Source: Cliona cf. orientalis
Lineage: Eukaryota > Porifera > Demospongiae > Clionaida > Clionaidae
Assembly: GCA_963930775.1 (NCBI GenBank)
Contig: OZ005701.1
Location: forward strand, 8,563,669 to 8,627,668
DNA: 64,000 nucleotides
Direction of reading: 5' to 3'
The position numbers were made by a program, and so were the translations under genes. The notes under the pieces were generated by a model. It saw only the letters and a program-made list of their open reading frames with translations, did not search any database and had not been told where the DNA came from. This document shows, in pieces, positions 1 through 10,523 of this stretch; position 1 is the first letter of the stretch; each line of letters begins with the position of its first letter.

Positions 1-442
1 TAATAGTGAGTACCTTTCTCTTCTCTCCCCCCCCCCCCTTTGTCTAGGGGGTGGTAGCTTTCTCTCTCTCCTCCCCTTCCCCCCTGTCTAGGGGGTGGTA
101 AAAAATTAATAGTGAGGTCAAATTGACGGAGAAGGGGGGTTTTTGTCAAATACTGAGCACTGTATCCAGGCTGACTTTTTATCAGAGTCCCCTTCTCCTC
201 CGGACCTCACCAGTGTGTGCCAGAATATCGTATTTATTGAGCTGGGGGTGGATGTGTGGGAATTGGTTTGGGTTACGGAGAGGAATGTGGGGAGAGCTTG
301 TGGCTAGACAGGCGACCACGGAACTTCAGAGTGATGTCACATGATGCAGCTATAGTACAGCTGTGGATGCGCATTAGTAGTAATGAATATCATTAAATCA
401 TTCTCTCTCTCTCTCCCTCTCTCTCTCCCTCTCTCTCTCCCC

Positions 443-477
<35 letters not shown>

Positions 478-486
478 CCCTCTCAG
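1..486. other. Unassigned 5' edge, probably RIC1 intron and perhaps an upstream exon
   Basis: This stretch lies upstream of the first RIC1 exon I can support. Two copies of a short unit ending in GTCTAGGGGGTGGTA occur near positions 44-57 and 86-100, separated by pyrimidine-rich DNA. A CT-rich tract at about 403-484 ends in an AG acceptor at 485-486. The RIC1 N-terminal beta-propeller exons must lie further upstream. An open stretch at about 150-300 might hold one of them, but no convincing similarity to RIC1 was seen. Confidence 0.4.
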
Positions 487-3400
487 GGCAACCACCATCA
501 TCTCTTCCTTCAAGGTTCTGATCGACTCTATCTCAATGTCAGTCGCAGACACTGGACAACACCACCGCCCACCAGTGGAGTGGGTGGAGCAGCATCACGA
601 CAGACTCCTCCCACTTCTGGCTCTGCTGGAAACGTGTCCTCTCCACAGTGGAAGGTCATTCAACTGCCACTCAGCTACCTTGTGCTCAACTGGCCAATCA
701 AAGTATGTGTACAGTGAAGAATAAGTTACAGTACTGAAATTTACCTTAAGGACACTTTTGTTTGCGGGTATTAAATTAGCAATTTGCCTAATTTTCGCTA
801 AAAATTGTACCCGCAAATATTAAATTTTTCAACATTTTCGAAGAAATAGGATGCTATTATTTTGAAAAAATCACTAAAATGAGTACCTACTAAATGCGCT
901 ATTTCTGAAATCAGCTAAAATTTGTACCCACAAATAATTGTAGCCCTAAGGTATTGCACATGCAAATGTGGTGATCTTTTGTTACTTCTCTCTCCTTCCT
1001 GTCTTTCTTTCTCCTCTCTCTCTCCCCCCACTCCAGTATGCTGCTCTAGACAGCACGGCCACCAACCTTGCTGTGGCGGGAAAGGCTGGTTTTGCTCTCT
1101 ACTCTGGCTCGAGGAGACGTTGGAGGCTTTTCGGTAATGAGGTCCAAGAGCAGGGGCTCGTCTGTCGCGGGGGACTGGCCTGGTATAAGGATGTCGTGGT
1201 GTTCCCTTGTCGCGTCCAAGAGAGAGACGAAGTGGTAATGATGTGATTAATTGAAGGAGTCTAGTCTAATAATTCCAGTGGTATCATCTTTAAAACATTC
1301 ATGTTGGTTGCCTAAATACATGTACATACATTATAGGCTGGATTCCAAATTAGTACCAAGAATATAAATTTTCTGATATCCAGATCAGAAAATTCAACAT
1401 TCTCACTATAGAAATCTGTTCAATCAGATTCACTTAAACATTCTGAACTTTTTATACTTTACCTTTAGATTCGGTTCTACTCTCTCCACTCGAACCTTGA
1501 CAACTCTCAGCTGCTCCACAACCTCAAGTCCACCTCCCCCATCATCAGGATCAACGTTCTGGAGGACCTCCTCGTACTGGCGTCACGTGACTGTCACATG
1601 ACCATACTCAGACTCAAACTGAGCGTCTTACCAAACAAAGGTTCGTTCATCATCGCATATGATACACATGATCAGTGTTCTCCACAGGCACAATTCAAGG
1701 CATGTCAAGGCACAACAGTAGGGCATACTTTGGGTGGAGGCTGTGGCCACATCAAAGCTTTTGGAATCTCCCTATTCACACATCAAAGGGAGTTCTGTAC
1801 TGAAGGCTTGTTGGGCCTTATGCTGGGGAGAACACTGATGATGTACATGTATACAGTCATGCATGTAATAGGCTCTCCATTGTCAGTCATAATTAAAGGG
1901 GTATCCTCATGATTATGTCATTACTATTTCAGGTACGTCGTTGAGTGTGGATAAGCTCCATGAGGTGTCTCTTGCCAAGTCTCTGCCGCAGCCCTGGCCC
2001 ACCTCGCTCATTTCCATGGTCCCTTCAACCATACGCATGGAACCAGGTGAATTTCTCACTTCACGTGTGTGCATACAATGAAATATAGTATGGAGATTAG
2101 ATCTCTCTCTCTCTCTCCAGCTCCCTGTTCTTCTACGTCATCTCTTCCCGGTGCCCCTGCCACACCCCCATCCTCCCCCTCATCTTCCCCTGCCCCTATC
2201 ATTAACTCTATCGTATTCAATCTCGGCGGCAAACTGCTAATGATCCAGAAAGAACAGTCAAATAGCCACAAAAGAGAACAGTTGAATGATGCCCAGGATC
2301 TCAATGAGAGGTGGTCCTTCAGTCAACCTGTCTGTCTGGCCGGATCAGTGGAGGCCATCTGGACTCCGCCCACCAATGACCACACCCACCACCAAAACCC
2401 CATTACATCATCCCTGCAGTCTCATACACAACAACAATCATCACTCTCGTCCAACACCTCAGCCGAGTGTCACCATCTTTTGGAGTCGCTCTGGCTAGCG
2501 TGCGGTGCGTCTGGGATCAAGGTGTGGCTGCCTCTCTATCCGAGGGATGAGGGTCACCCCACGTTCCTCTCTAAGAGAATCATGCTCACGCTGCCCATCA
2601 CAGTCTATCCGCAGAGTGAGTGACAAGCGATAAAACTAGCATGTTGTTGGTTTTAAATTTGAGGACCTTCAATGAGCAAATTCCCTTTGATCTTGAAGTA
2701 GGTGGAGCTTAAAAGCTTTGATGTGGCTTAAACATGCTTGTGATGTGATGACCCTTTACCGATATGTGCTACTACATTATGTATTTACAGAGTAGCCTTG
2801 CAAAACTGATGTTACACACTCTCTCTCTCTCCTCCCCCGTAGCTGTTCTCTTCTCTGATGCTATCCTCTATGGTCTGTCTCACGAGACGACCTACTCTGA
2901 ATCCAGTGTCCCCTCTCTCCACTCCTTCCCCTACGCCACCATCGAGAGAACCGTAAGCCAAATTAATAGAACCTAAAATCAATGACAATTGATTTGGTAA
3001 CTATTGCTGCTCACAGACTCATGTGTTTCTGCACCACATCTTAAGGCAGCTGCTGAGGAGAAAGTGAGTCAGCCCCTGCTAATTATATGTATCTACTACC
3101 CCTAGTTCTCAAGGCTAGGCACCTAGGTGGCTCTGCCTAGCTTTACCGTGATTAACAGGCAATGGGATGGTTGCCTCTTACGTAGGTTTATGATTGGTAG
3201 CTAGTAGAAAATAAATCTATTGAATATTTATGTACATGTATAATGCTCACTATTCTGACATACATGTACATATATACAGTCTTGGTAGCCACGCCCTTCA
3301 GATAGCTCGTACCTGTTCCCATCTCCCCTACTTCTCCCACGTCCTTGAACTCATGCTGCACGAGATTCTTGAAGAGGAGGCACCAGGATCCATGCCTGTT

Positions 3401-6400
3401 CCAGGTAAATTTTCAGCCCCCCCACCCCCCAACACACACACTAACTATCCTCTCCCTCCCCTTCTCTCCCTCTCCCTCTCTCTCTCTCTCCCTCCCTCTC
3501 TCCTTTCCTCCCAGATGCTCTTCTTCCTCGAATCGTTGATTTTATAAAGCAGTTTCCCGAGTTTCTAGAGACAGTTGGTCACTGTGCTAGGAAGACGGAG
3601 GTAGCTCTGTGGCAGTACCTCTTTGCCGCAGTCGGAAATCCTAAGGACTTGTTTGAAGTGAGTAATGCTGAATCAGCAATCTTTATATTATAACGTATGA
3701 CCTTCATATTATGTGAAAATCCACGAAATTTTGAAATATGCTTACAGGGATATGTGTATTAGTATAGCATTTCTCTGGACAGTCAGCATACGTAGCTGAA
3801 ATATAACAATTTTTATCCAATTATTTTATCCCATGGTACTCTTGGTACTCTTTTCCCCCCTCTCTCTCTCTCTCTCTCTAGCTGTGTATCTCTGACGGTC
3901 GTTTGAAGACAGCTGCTACCTACCTGATTATCATCCAAAACTTGGAGACTGCTTCAGTCAGCAGACAGGTAATGTGGTATACTAAATAATTTGTGAAATT
4001 TTTGTTGTAAAAATTTTTTGTTTTGCGCAAAGTGACAAAAAAATTTTATACGAAAATAGTTTACCTGTACTAACTAATACAGCAAATATATTACACATGT
4101 TTGATATTGACAAAAATATTAAACTTGTATAATAATGCGTACATACTGTGCAATTTTATCTATCTCATGTTGACCTTTCACCTGCAGCTAGCCACCAGGC
4201 TCCTGGACGCAGCGTTGGAGAGTAATATGTGGCAGGTGAGCTATTAACAACGAAAATTTCACAAATGTAGGGTAATGTTGAGTAATGTAATTTCTTCTTC
4301 ACTCTCCAGCTTTGCAAAGATCTCGTTCGATTCCTTCGTGCCATTGGACCTGGTGACCTCCTAGAAAGCCCGCACATCACCATGGCAACACTGTCACCAC
4401 TAAAAACGCCAACTCCAACGTCTGTCACCACTCCGTCGCCATTGGCAACGGTATCCAATGGTCTCAACACACCAGATTTGGACCGTTCGGCGATGTCCAT
4501 CGCTAGGGACCACCTGAGTAGTGGTAGCACATCAGCTGTCGTCAGCCTCAGTGGAGACTATAAGGACGCATCAGGAAAAGTTATCAGAAGGTATGTTGTT
4601 ACCTTAGGGCCACGATTATTTGCGGGTACAAATTTTAGCGGATTTCGGAAAAAGCGCATTTAGCGGGTACTCATTTTAGCAATTTTTTTCAAAATTAACA
4701 TTCTAAAATGTAACATTTTGCGGGTACAATTTTTAGGCAAATCACTAATTTCAGTACCCACAAACGAAGTATCCTTAAGGTATGTATCGGGTATTAGGAT
4801 TGAAGTAGTCATATCCTGGCCTGCCCAGAGAGAGACCAAGCCTAGCTCAGACACACGCTTGTCAATTCATGTACAGTTGAGGCTTTCTAGCTTGAGCAGG
4901 CTGCCCCTCTATGGGGGAACAACCTTCCAAAAATTGTTAACGTGATTTACAGCATCAATATACCAAGTGAGGAAGTATCCCTGTCCCCAGACTGCTGGTC
5001 TTATGTACCATCAGCTGTCCCAGACTACTTGTGGTTTTAGGAGTACCTGCATTCCATCTCACCCACAAAATTAATTAGCCTGTGATAAATATTGTATGGT
5101 AAAGGGTCGTCAGATTCGTTACTTTCAACTTAGCTGCCCCCCACATTCTCTCTCTCTCTCTCTCTCTCTCATTGTCCAAACCTTGACTCTACAGGCCACA
5201 GTTTGTGATGGATGTTGATTCCAAAGAGGAGTACTTCATCGAGCTGATCCTCAGCCGCCACGCCCGCAAGCTACTCACGGCGAGGTCCCTGCGAGACCTC
5301 GGCAAGTTTGCAGCTCATCTCGATTTCCACCTAAGCAGCTGGCTGGCCAGGGAAAGGTAGGGAAATAGTCTATATACGTGTACATTGAGAATGAAGTACT
5401 GGGAATGGGAATGGGATCGGGGAATGAGGCTGAATCTATACCTGCACACTGTTTGATTTTATTTTTATGCTTGACAGATTGCGAGCTGCGAGATTGGATG
5501 AGTTTATTCCAGTTCTACAAGAGCTTCATCGCGAGTTCAAATGGCCCTACCCAGCTCATCCCTCAAACCCCTCCCCTCAGCCACACCTACTCCTTCCCGG
5601 CTCTGCCCACCACCACCACCAGCCACACCCATTGCAACCAATTAGTGAACACTTCTCGCCAAACTCCACCCTACAAGACTCGCTGTCTCCGCCCAAGACC
5701 ACACCTACTGATCACATGACTCCACGAGCCGCCACACCAGTAGAGGCGTACACAAATGATGACAGTGGAAATGTTAATGCAGATAAAAGCAAAAATGAAA
5801 ATTTTGCGGATGAATCTACCAGCAGCCTAAAGAGAGCCAATCGACCTCCCGACCTTGACTTGTCCCCAGGTCGAAGTGCAACGAGCATACCCGTAGAATT
5901 AGCCAATCAGAAACTAGTAAGCATGGCTGCCGTGGCATCGCTGAGGGGTCAGTCATCATCATCATCATCGGGGGCCATAGGAGGAGGGGGTCAGGGAGAT
6001 TTTGATCCTACGGGGAGCTCAACACCCACGAAGCACTCGGGGAGCATATCAGAGAGGGTCTCCCTGGTCTACAAGAAAAATGCTTGTAAGACAACAATAA
6101 TCATTATATTTATTCGTTTGTAACCGCCTATTTAGTAATCACCAAAGTTTTTTTGATGAATAATATTATCAGCTAGGGAAGAGTGTAGATGATCATAGGA
6201 GTAACTTGATGAAAGGGGATCATAGACAAATAAATTATGGGGGTGCATGCCAATTAATATCATGTAACTACGTTCAGGTATGGAATTAATTTTTACAATT
6301 CTACAAACTGTCACATTCATTTGCAGCTTCCCAGGACTTGAATGCTGAGAACAGCTCGCTGGGCGACATACTGGAGGAGTCCGACTGGGACGTGAACTCT

Positions 6401-7441
6401 GATGTTGCCATGGCAACGGAAGGAAGGGGCGGTGCATTGATGAAGCGCTCGCTACAATCAGAGAAAGAGATAAGGTATGCAACAAAAATTTTAATTACCG
6501 TACTTGGAAAAAATATAATTTCAATTTTGAAAAATGCCTGTTTTTCTGGTAAAGGCGCTCCATATATAAACGTTATGAGAATTCGTAAAAATTAATGCTA
6601 ATTTATTGCGTATAATTGGATCATGCGTTGTATTCGATTAACTACGGTAATCGTACATTTATGGTCTACTGTGTGTGTTGTTCTATTGCAGGTATTTTGC
6701 TGATGTTGCAATGGAAGCTCAATGTCTCGAATGGTCCGTGCTATTGTCCATACTGCTAATGGATGCCAGTCTGCTCTCCAAGGTGGTGGGCGGGGCTAGT
6801 GGGTGGAGCTTGGATGCCATGATACTGGCTCGCACTGCGAGGTGCTATGAAGAGCTCTTTGACTGGGCAGAAGCAGAATGGTGAGGGTGCATAGACATAA
6901 TTTTTTTTATAATACCATATTTCTTCTAAAAATTCGGCATGAAAACATTGCTTTAGCTTCGCCAAATTTTTAGAGGTTAATATTCAACATTCTGTCTGCG
7001 TGCGCATTCTATTCCCGTTTATCGCATATACGCGTGACGACCTTTGCCGAAAATTAGAGACTATTTTCAATCATTCGGTAAAGGGTGCCGAATAATTAGA
7101 GGGACCGAATTTTTAGAAGAAATCGGTAGTTATTTAAAACAATTTTTCTCTCTCCCTCCCCCTCCCTCTCTCTCAGTCCTGGCTATCTTCACTTCCTTGG
7201 AGCAATTCATGGTGAAATTGAGGCACTCAAGTCGCTCCCTCCCACCCTCCCCGTGTCTAGTTCACCTGCAAACTCCATCACTGGTTTCCAATTAACTCCC
7301 ACCCCTTCGCTTGGCAGTGAAGACAAGACTGACTTAGGAGTACTGACCAATTCAAACTTGAAAAATCAATTAGACAGGCTCGAAATTTCACCTGGACAAC
7401 CTAACTCGGAAGAGAGTACTTCTGGTTGTAATATATCATAG
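487..7441 (+). CDS. RIC1: RIC1, RAB6A-GEF complex subunit (3' part, 17 exons)
   Basis: RIC1 pairs with RGP1 as the guanine-nucleotide exchange factor for Rab6 at the Golgi, acting in retrograde traffic. Exons: 487-702, 1037-1234, 1469-1640, 1933-2046, 2121-2615, 2843-2952, 3017-3063, 3280-3404, 3515-3657, 3882-3968, 4188-4235, 4310-4590, 5195-5356, 5478-6085, 6327-6474, 6692-6880 and 7177-7441. They total 3408 nt, giving 1135 residues and a TAG stop. Segments that match vertebrate RIC1 closely include [64 protein letters not shown] and SRHARKLL. The large exon at 5478 carries a low-complexity Ser/Thr/Pro/His region that differs from vertebrates. The N-terminal third of the protein is outside the window. 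The order and phase of all exons are consistent, so identification is firm; individual splice sites are predicted. Confidence 0.93.
742..953. mobile_element. Inverted-repeat MITE, family A copy 1
   Basis: A 212 bp element in a RIC1 intron starts TACCTTAAGG and ends CCTAAGGTA. Each terminus carries an inverted TTTGCGGGTA/TACCCACAAA-type block. A second copy lies at 4600-4782 in the opposite orientation. There is no coding capacity. It looks like a non-autonomous DNA transposon. Confidence 0.7.
4600..4782. mobile_element. Inverted-repeat MITE, family A copy 2
   Basis: A 183 bp relative of the 742-953 element begins TACCTTAGGG and ends CCTTAAGGTA, with internal GCGGGTAC blocks. It is inverted relative to the first copy and starts only about 10 bp after the exon ending at 4590, inside the next RIC1 intron. 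Confidence 0.7.
6496..6649. mobile_element. Inverted-repeat MITE, family B copy 1
   Basis: A 154 bp element lies in the RIC1 intron at 6475-6691. It ends with TTGTATTCGATTAACTACGG and shares the inner blocks TTCTGGTAAAGG and GTTATGAGAATTCGTAAAA with the 31709-31902 copy. A third, inverted copy is at 12692-12853. Confidence 0.65.
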
Positions 7442-7467
7442 CATAATGTATAATTACTTATAATTCT

Positions 7468-7473
7468 AATAAA
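7468..7473 (+). terminator. RIC1 polyadenylation signal
   Basis: AATAAA lies 27 bp past the RIC1 stop codon. The same signal and its flanks are repeated at 10204-10209 in the duplicated segment. Confidence 0.7.
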
Positions 7474-7787
7474 CCTGAGCAGGTGGATTTTTGTTCGGTA
7501 ATTATTTTTGTCACTGTCCGATATATTTTTGAAGTTTTGTGTATAATAATAGGGTGGTGCAAATCATCGAGTCTTTGCTCAAAGGCAAAATTATTGTGTG
7601 GTCATGTATGGATGAAAGCATGACGTTCACAGCAACATTGTATAGCAATAAGAATAATATTTGCCCATGCAACGGATACTCTTTTACATTTGATGACCTT
7701 TACCATAAATCTTTGGTAAGGGGTCGACCATTCTATTCGCACGGTACTCTGTTCGTCAGAGTCGGACACTATAAACCAGATCGCTAG

Positions 7788-7861
7788 CGCTCCCACCGCA
7801 GCGTTTATTCTTCCAGGATGAGCCTGAAAGAATAAACGCTGCGCTGCGGTGGGATCGAGCG
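7788..7861. repeat. Perfect-stem hairpin upstream of the ectodomain-only gene
   Basis: CGCTCCCACCGCAGCG...TTTATTCTT is followed after 14 bp by its inverted copy, AAGAATAAACGCTGCG...GGTGGGATCGAGCG. The hairpin sits about 25-100 bp before the ATG at 7886 and is absent from the matching position of the downstream copy. Confidence 0.7.
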
Positions 7862-7885
7862 GTCAGGTATCGAGACTACATGTAC

Positions 7886-10053
7886 ATGGACACCATGATC
7901 AGTAAGTTGTCAAAACATCGTGTAGGTTTATTGTTCGAACAGCACGTACATGTATTTCCGTTAGTATTTACATGTGTATACGTTTTAATATACCACACAG
8001 GACATGCGGCGACAATCATTACTGTCTTTCTGCTCTCCGTGATCGTATACTCTCGCTGTCTCGCTCCGGCGCTCGGCGGATCGTGTACGTCCATCACCGG
8101 CCGGCATGTCTACGATTGTGTCGCGAGGGAGTGTCTGAAATGTGGCACGCCAGTGGAAAATAGTACCACCGTAGTGGGTGGTGGTAGGAGAATTGGAGGT
8201 AGGTTCGTTGCAGTGCTGCCAAAGATTAGGATTTTATCCTAATAATTATTTTTGAGCATCAATTTTGCTTCATTAGCATATTATGCAAATTTAGGAATAC
8301 TGGTACATGTATTAGGATTTTTTTTAGCCTTCTACTCTCATAAGGTACAGTATTTTCCATGATTATCTCAGGATTTGGGGTATGTTTCTTAGGATTTATT
8401 ATCAAAAGATTATGGCAGCCTTGTCATTGTGAGTGCTATTTGTATATTATCAGTTGCAGTGGAAGGGGTTCCTGCCAACTGCTCCTTTGACCCTGTGACC
8501 TCTACCCTCACCTGTCGTCCGGACACCTCTACCTGTACGATAGAGACCTGCTCTCACCCGTGTGACTCCTGTCTCGCTATCTACCAGAAGCGGCCGGGGG
8601 ACCCTTTGGATGGAGGTCAGATATCATTGGACGATACGAAATATGTGTGAAATCCTGCCCACCCCACTGGCCTAATTGGACCACCCACATATAACTTATT
8701 ATGTATGATCTCAGAAACCACTAAAAATCAGTACTCCCAGACGTACAACATATAATAATATTATGTATATAAATTTTAGGTCACTGTAACTTAACTAGAG
8801 CTCTATAGAGCACATACCCCGCGCGCTGCAGCGTCGATGTCGAACTCTCTAGCTAGCTATATGCATGCCACCTGTAGGCTGTTGCCGACCTTTACCTACA
8901 TATTGTGCCAGGTTGTGCGCATGAGCAGAAAGCACATGGTGGGTAGTGTTGATAGGCGTGGCCAATAAAATGCAGTATTTGCGACGCTCATAGACCTTCC
9001 AAACGATTCGAAGCATAATGAAGCCAGTTTTTCGACGATATCAACGGAAACGTTATATTTACGAGTCGCTCAGATGCCTAGATCTCCAGATCTGGCGATT
9101 TTTGTGCTAACGACAGACGACAGACAGACAGACGACAGACAAAACCGATCACATTACCCCTTGCGCATGCGCGCGGTGTAAATATTTATTGATAGCTACG
9201 AGCTAGATCGTGTTAATGGCATAATTGGTATTATGATGAATTTTTTTTCATTGAGAGAAATAATGCCAAGATTGGTGTAACACGATCTAGCTCGTAGGTA
9301 CCAATCAAGAAGTTCGCTGAAACTTAAATACTTGTTTCCCATCCTCTCCTAGCCTATGCCTGGAGAGCATGCGGGTGGCAGGCGGTCATTACATTATGTC
9401 ATTATGATACCACTGAACCTTGCCCACTTCCTGTGGTTTACAAGGAGCATGACTAACTGGCTTGCTATAATAATATCAGTGCATAATGAATTTGAGGTGG
9501 CTACAAAATAAACGTGGCAGCAGCGGATCCAGGGGGGGGGGGGGGGCCAGAGCACAGGGGGATCCAGGGGGGCCGGAGCACAGGGGGCCAGTGCAGGAGG
9601 GTGACGGGAGAAACAATGAATCAAGTTATATTCAGTGGCCTTATTGCCCATTTTTCTTTTTGCTATTTTTTAGATGCGTGGATATTCTTCTCTCGCTGTT
9701 TCCCACTCGAGGTTCACGCATGGAAACCAAACTGCACATCCAATGGGATTTTCCATGCGGACCGCTGCTTCAGTAGACACAAGTTTGACGCCAATCAAAG
9801 GGAGAGCATCGTAAGCGGCGAAATGGGATTCCCTGCCCTATCCTGCAGATGCTACGAGTTGAACTGCACCGCAGAAATGGCCGGGATTGAGTTTGAATTT
9901 TTTGAGTCACCGACATTTGCAAATCCAGTTCTCTCTCTCTCCCTCTCCCTCTCTCCCCCTCCCTCCCCCCTCAGGCTCTGCAGCTGGGCTCTCTCCATCT
10001 CCCTCCTCCTCTTCTCTCTCTCTCTCTTCCCAATTAACGCCAACGCCAAGTGA
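7886..10053 (+). CDS. TGF-beta type II receptor ectodomain-only paralogue
   Basis: Exons 7886-7901, 8001-8198, 8454-8615 and 9674-10053 total 756 nt and encode 251 residues. The first three exons are equal in length (16, 198, 162) and phase to exons 1-3 of the receptor kinase at 10524. The protein has a signal peptide (IITVFLLSVIVYSRC) and Cys-rich modules with [16 protein letters not shown] and CRCYELNCT. Exon 4 diverges from the paralogue just before the splice donor that would join the kinase half. It reads on through a CT repeat and duplicated RIC1 DNA to a TGA. This adds a new tail of about 40 residues with a hydrophobic stretch (ALSISLLLFSLSLF). There is no kinase. A captured AATAAA at 10204 could end the transcript. 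The product could be secreted, or held in the membrane by the new tail. It may bind ligand as a decoy, but expression is unproven and a decaying duplicate is the alternative. Confidence 0.7.
8794..9178. mobile_element. Possible non-autonomous element with AACTAGAGCTC end
   Basis: Intron insertion in the ectodomain-only copy, absent from the paralogous intron. It begins AACTAGAGCTCTATAGAGCACATACCCCGCG. The reverse of nearly this sequence ends a block at 50413-50442, which identifies a shared terminal sequence. It contains (GACA)n-like DNA near 9115-9140. The right boundary is estimated. Confidence 0.45.
9189..9302. repeat. Hairpin MITE-like element
   Basis: GATAGCTACGAGCTAGATCG near 9191 is matched in reverse by CGATCTAGCTCGTAGGTACC ending at 9302. 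A central TTTTTTTT-containing spacer separates the arms. It abuts the 8794 element and may be nested with it. Confidence 0.6.
9529..9600 (+). other. G-run cluster, quadruplex candidate
   Basis: About 70 bp with at least six runs of three or more G on the + (sense) strand, one of them 14 bases long, within GGATCCAGGGGG-type repeats. It lies 75-145 bp before exon 4 of the ectodomain-only gene. Confidence 0.5.
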
Positions 10054-10230
10054 TCGAAGGCAAGACTGACTTGGGTGTACTGGCCAACTCACGCAAACTT
10101 GAAAAATCAATTAGATAGGGTCGGAATTTCACCTAGACAATCTGAGAGTACTTTTGGTTTTTGGTTGTAATAATATAATATCATAGCATGATTATTTAAT
10201 TCTAATAAACCTGAGCAGGTGGATATTTAT
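10031..10230 (+). pseudogene. RIC1 last-exon and 3' UTR remnant
   Basis: Similar to RIC1 7288-7490, including AAGACTGACTTGGG(T)GTACTGGCC, AAACTTGAAAAATCAATTAGA and CTAATAAACCTGAGCAGGTGGAT. The start of the RIC1 exon is missing and the remaining frame is broken by small indels and a stop, so it cannot encode the RIC1 C-terminus. It sits downstream of the ectodomain-only gene and supplies that gene's last codons and a polyadenylation signal. Confidence 0.85.
10204..10209 (+). terminator. Captured polyadenylation signal
   Basis: AATAAA copied from the RIC1 3' UTR. It lies 151 bp after the TGA of the ectodomain-only gene and 315 bp before the receptor kinase ATG, and could end the ectodomain-only transcript. 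Confidence 0.5.
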
Positions 10231-10523
10231 TCTGTAATAATATTATTATTTTATTAAATTTTGTGATAGGGCGGTGCAAATCATTGAATCTTTGCTCAAA
10301 GGCAATATTTTTTAATATTGTGTGGTCACATAATATATTATAATATATATATGGATGAAAAGCATGACATTACACGAACACTGTGTCACAGTATCCGAGA
10401 GATTTGCCCATGCAATACACATACTTTTAGGGTTGACGACCTTTACCATAAATCTTTGGCACGGGGTCGACCATTCTATTAGCACGGTAGCACTCTAGTA
10501 GATCCTAGATCGGTCGATCGATC

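Larger units (their letters stand above)
7288..9928 (+). repeat. Segmental duplication, unit 1 (RIC1 tail plus receptor ectodomain exons)
   Basis: From CCAATTAAC in the last RIC1 exon to CCGACATTTGCAAATCCA in receptor exon 4, the sequence is repeated in the same order at 10031-12146. The repeat covers the RIC1 C-terminal coding end, its 3' UTR, the receptor promoter and receptor exons 1-4. Exons and promoter are well conserved. The introns differ by private insertions: 8794-9302 in this unit and 11270-11703 in the other. The downstream junction falls in a CT-rich tract (about 9930-9975) like the one in front of the last RIC1 exon (7148-7176). This suggests that unequal exchange between simple repeats made the duplication. 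Confidence 0.85.

Noticed and set aside
123-344. Possible RIC1 exon upstream of 487
   Set aside because: The frame is open and contains a SWG-like match, but no clear similarity to RIC1 or convincing splice sites could be shown.
8429-8650. Exon 3 of the ectodomain-only receptor read through to TGA at 8650
   Set aside because: The donor at 8615 (GAG|GTCAGA) gives the right phase for exon 4 and is conserved in the paralogue. The extension [11 protein letters not shown] is intron.
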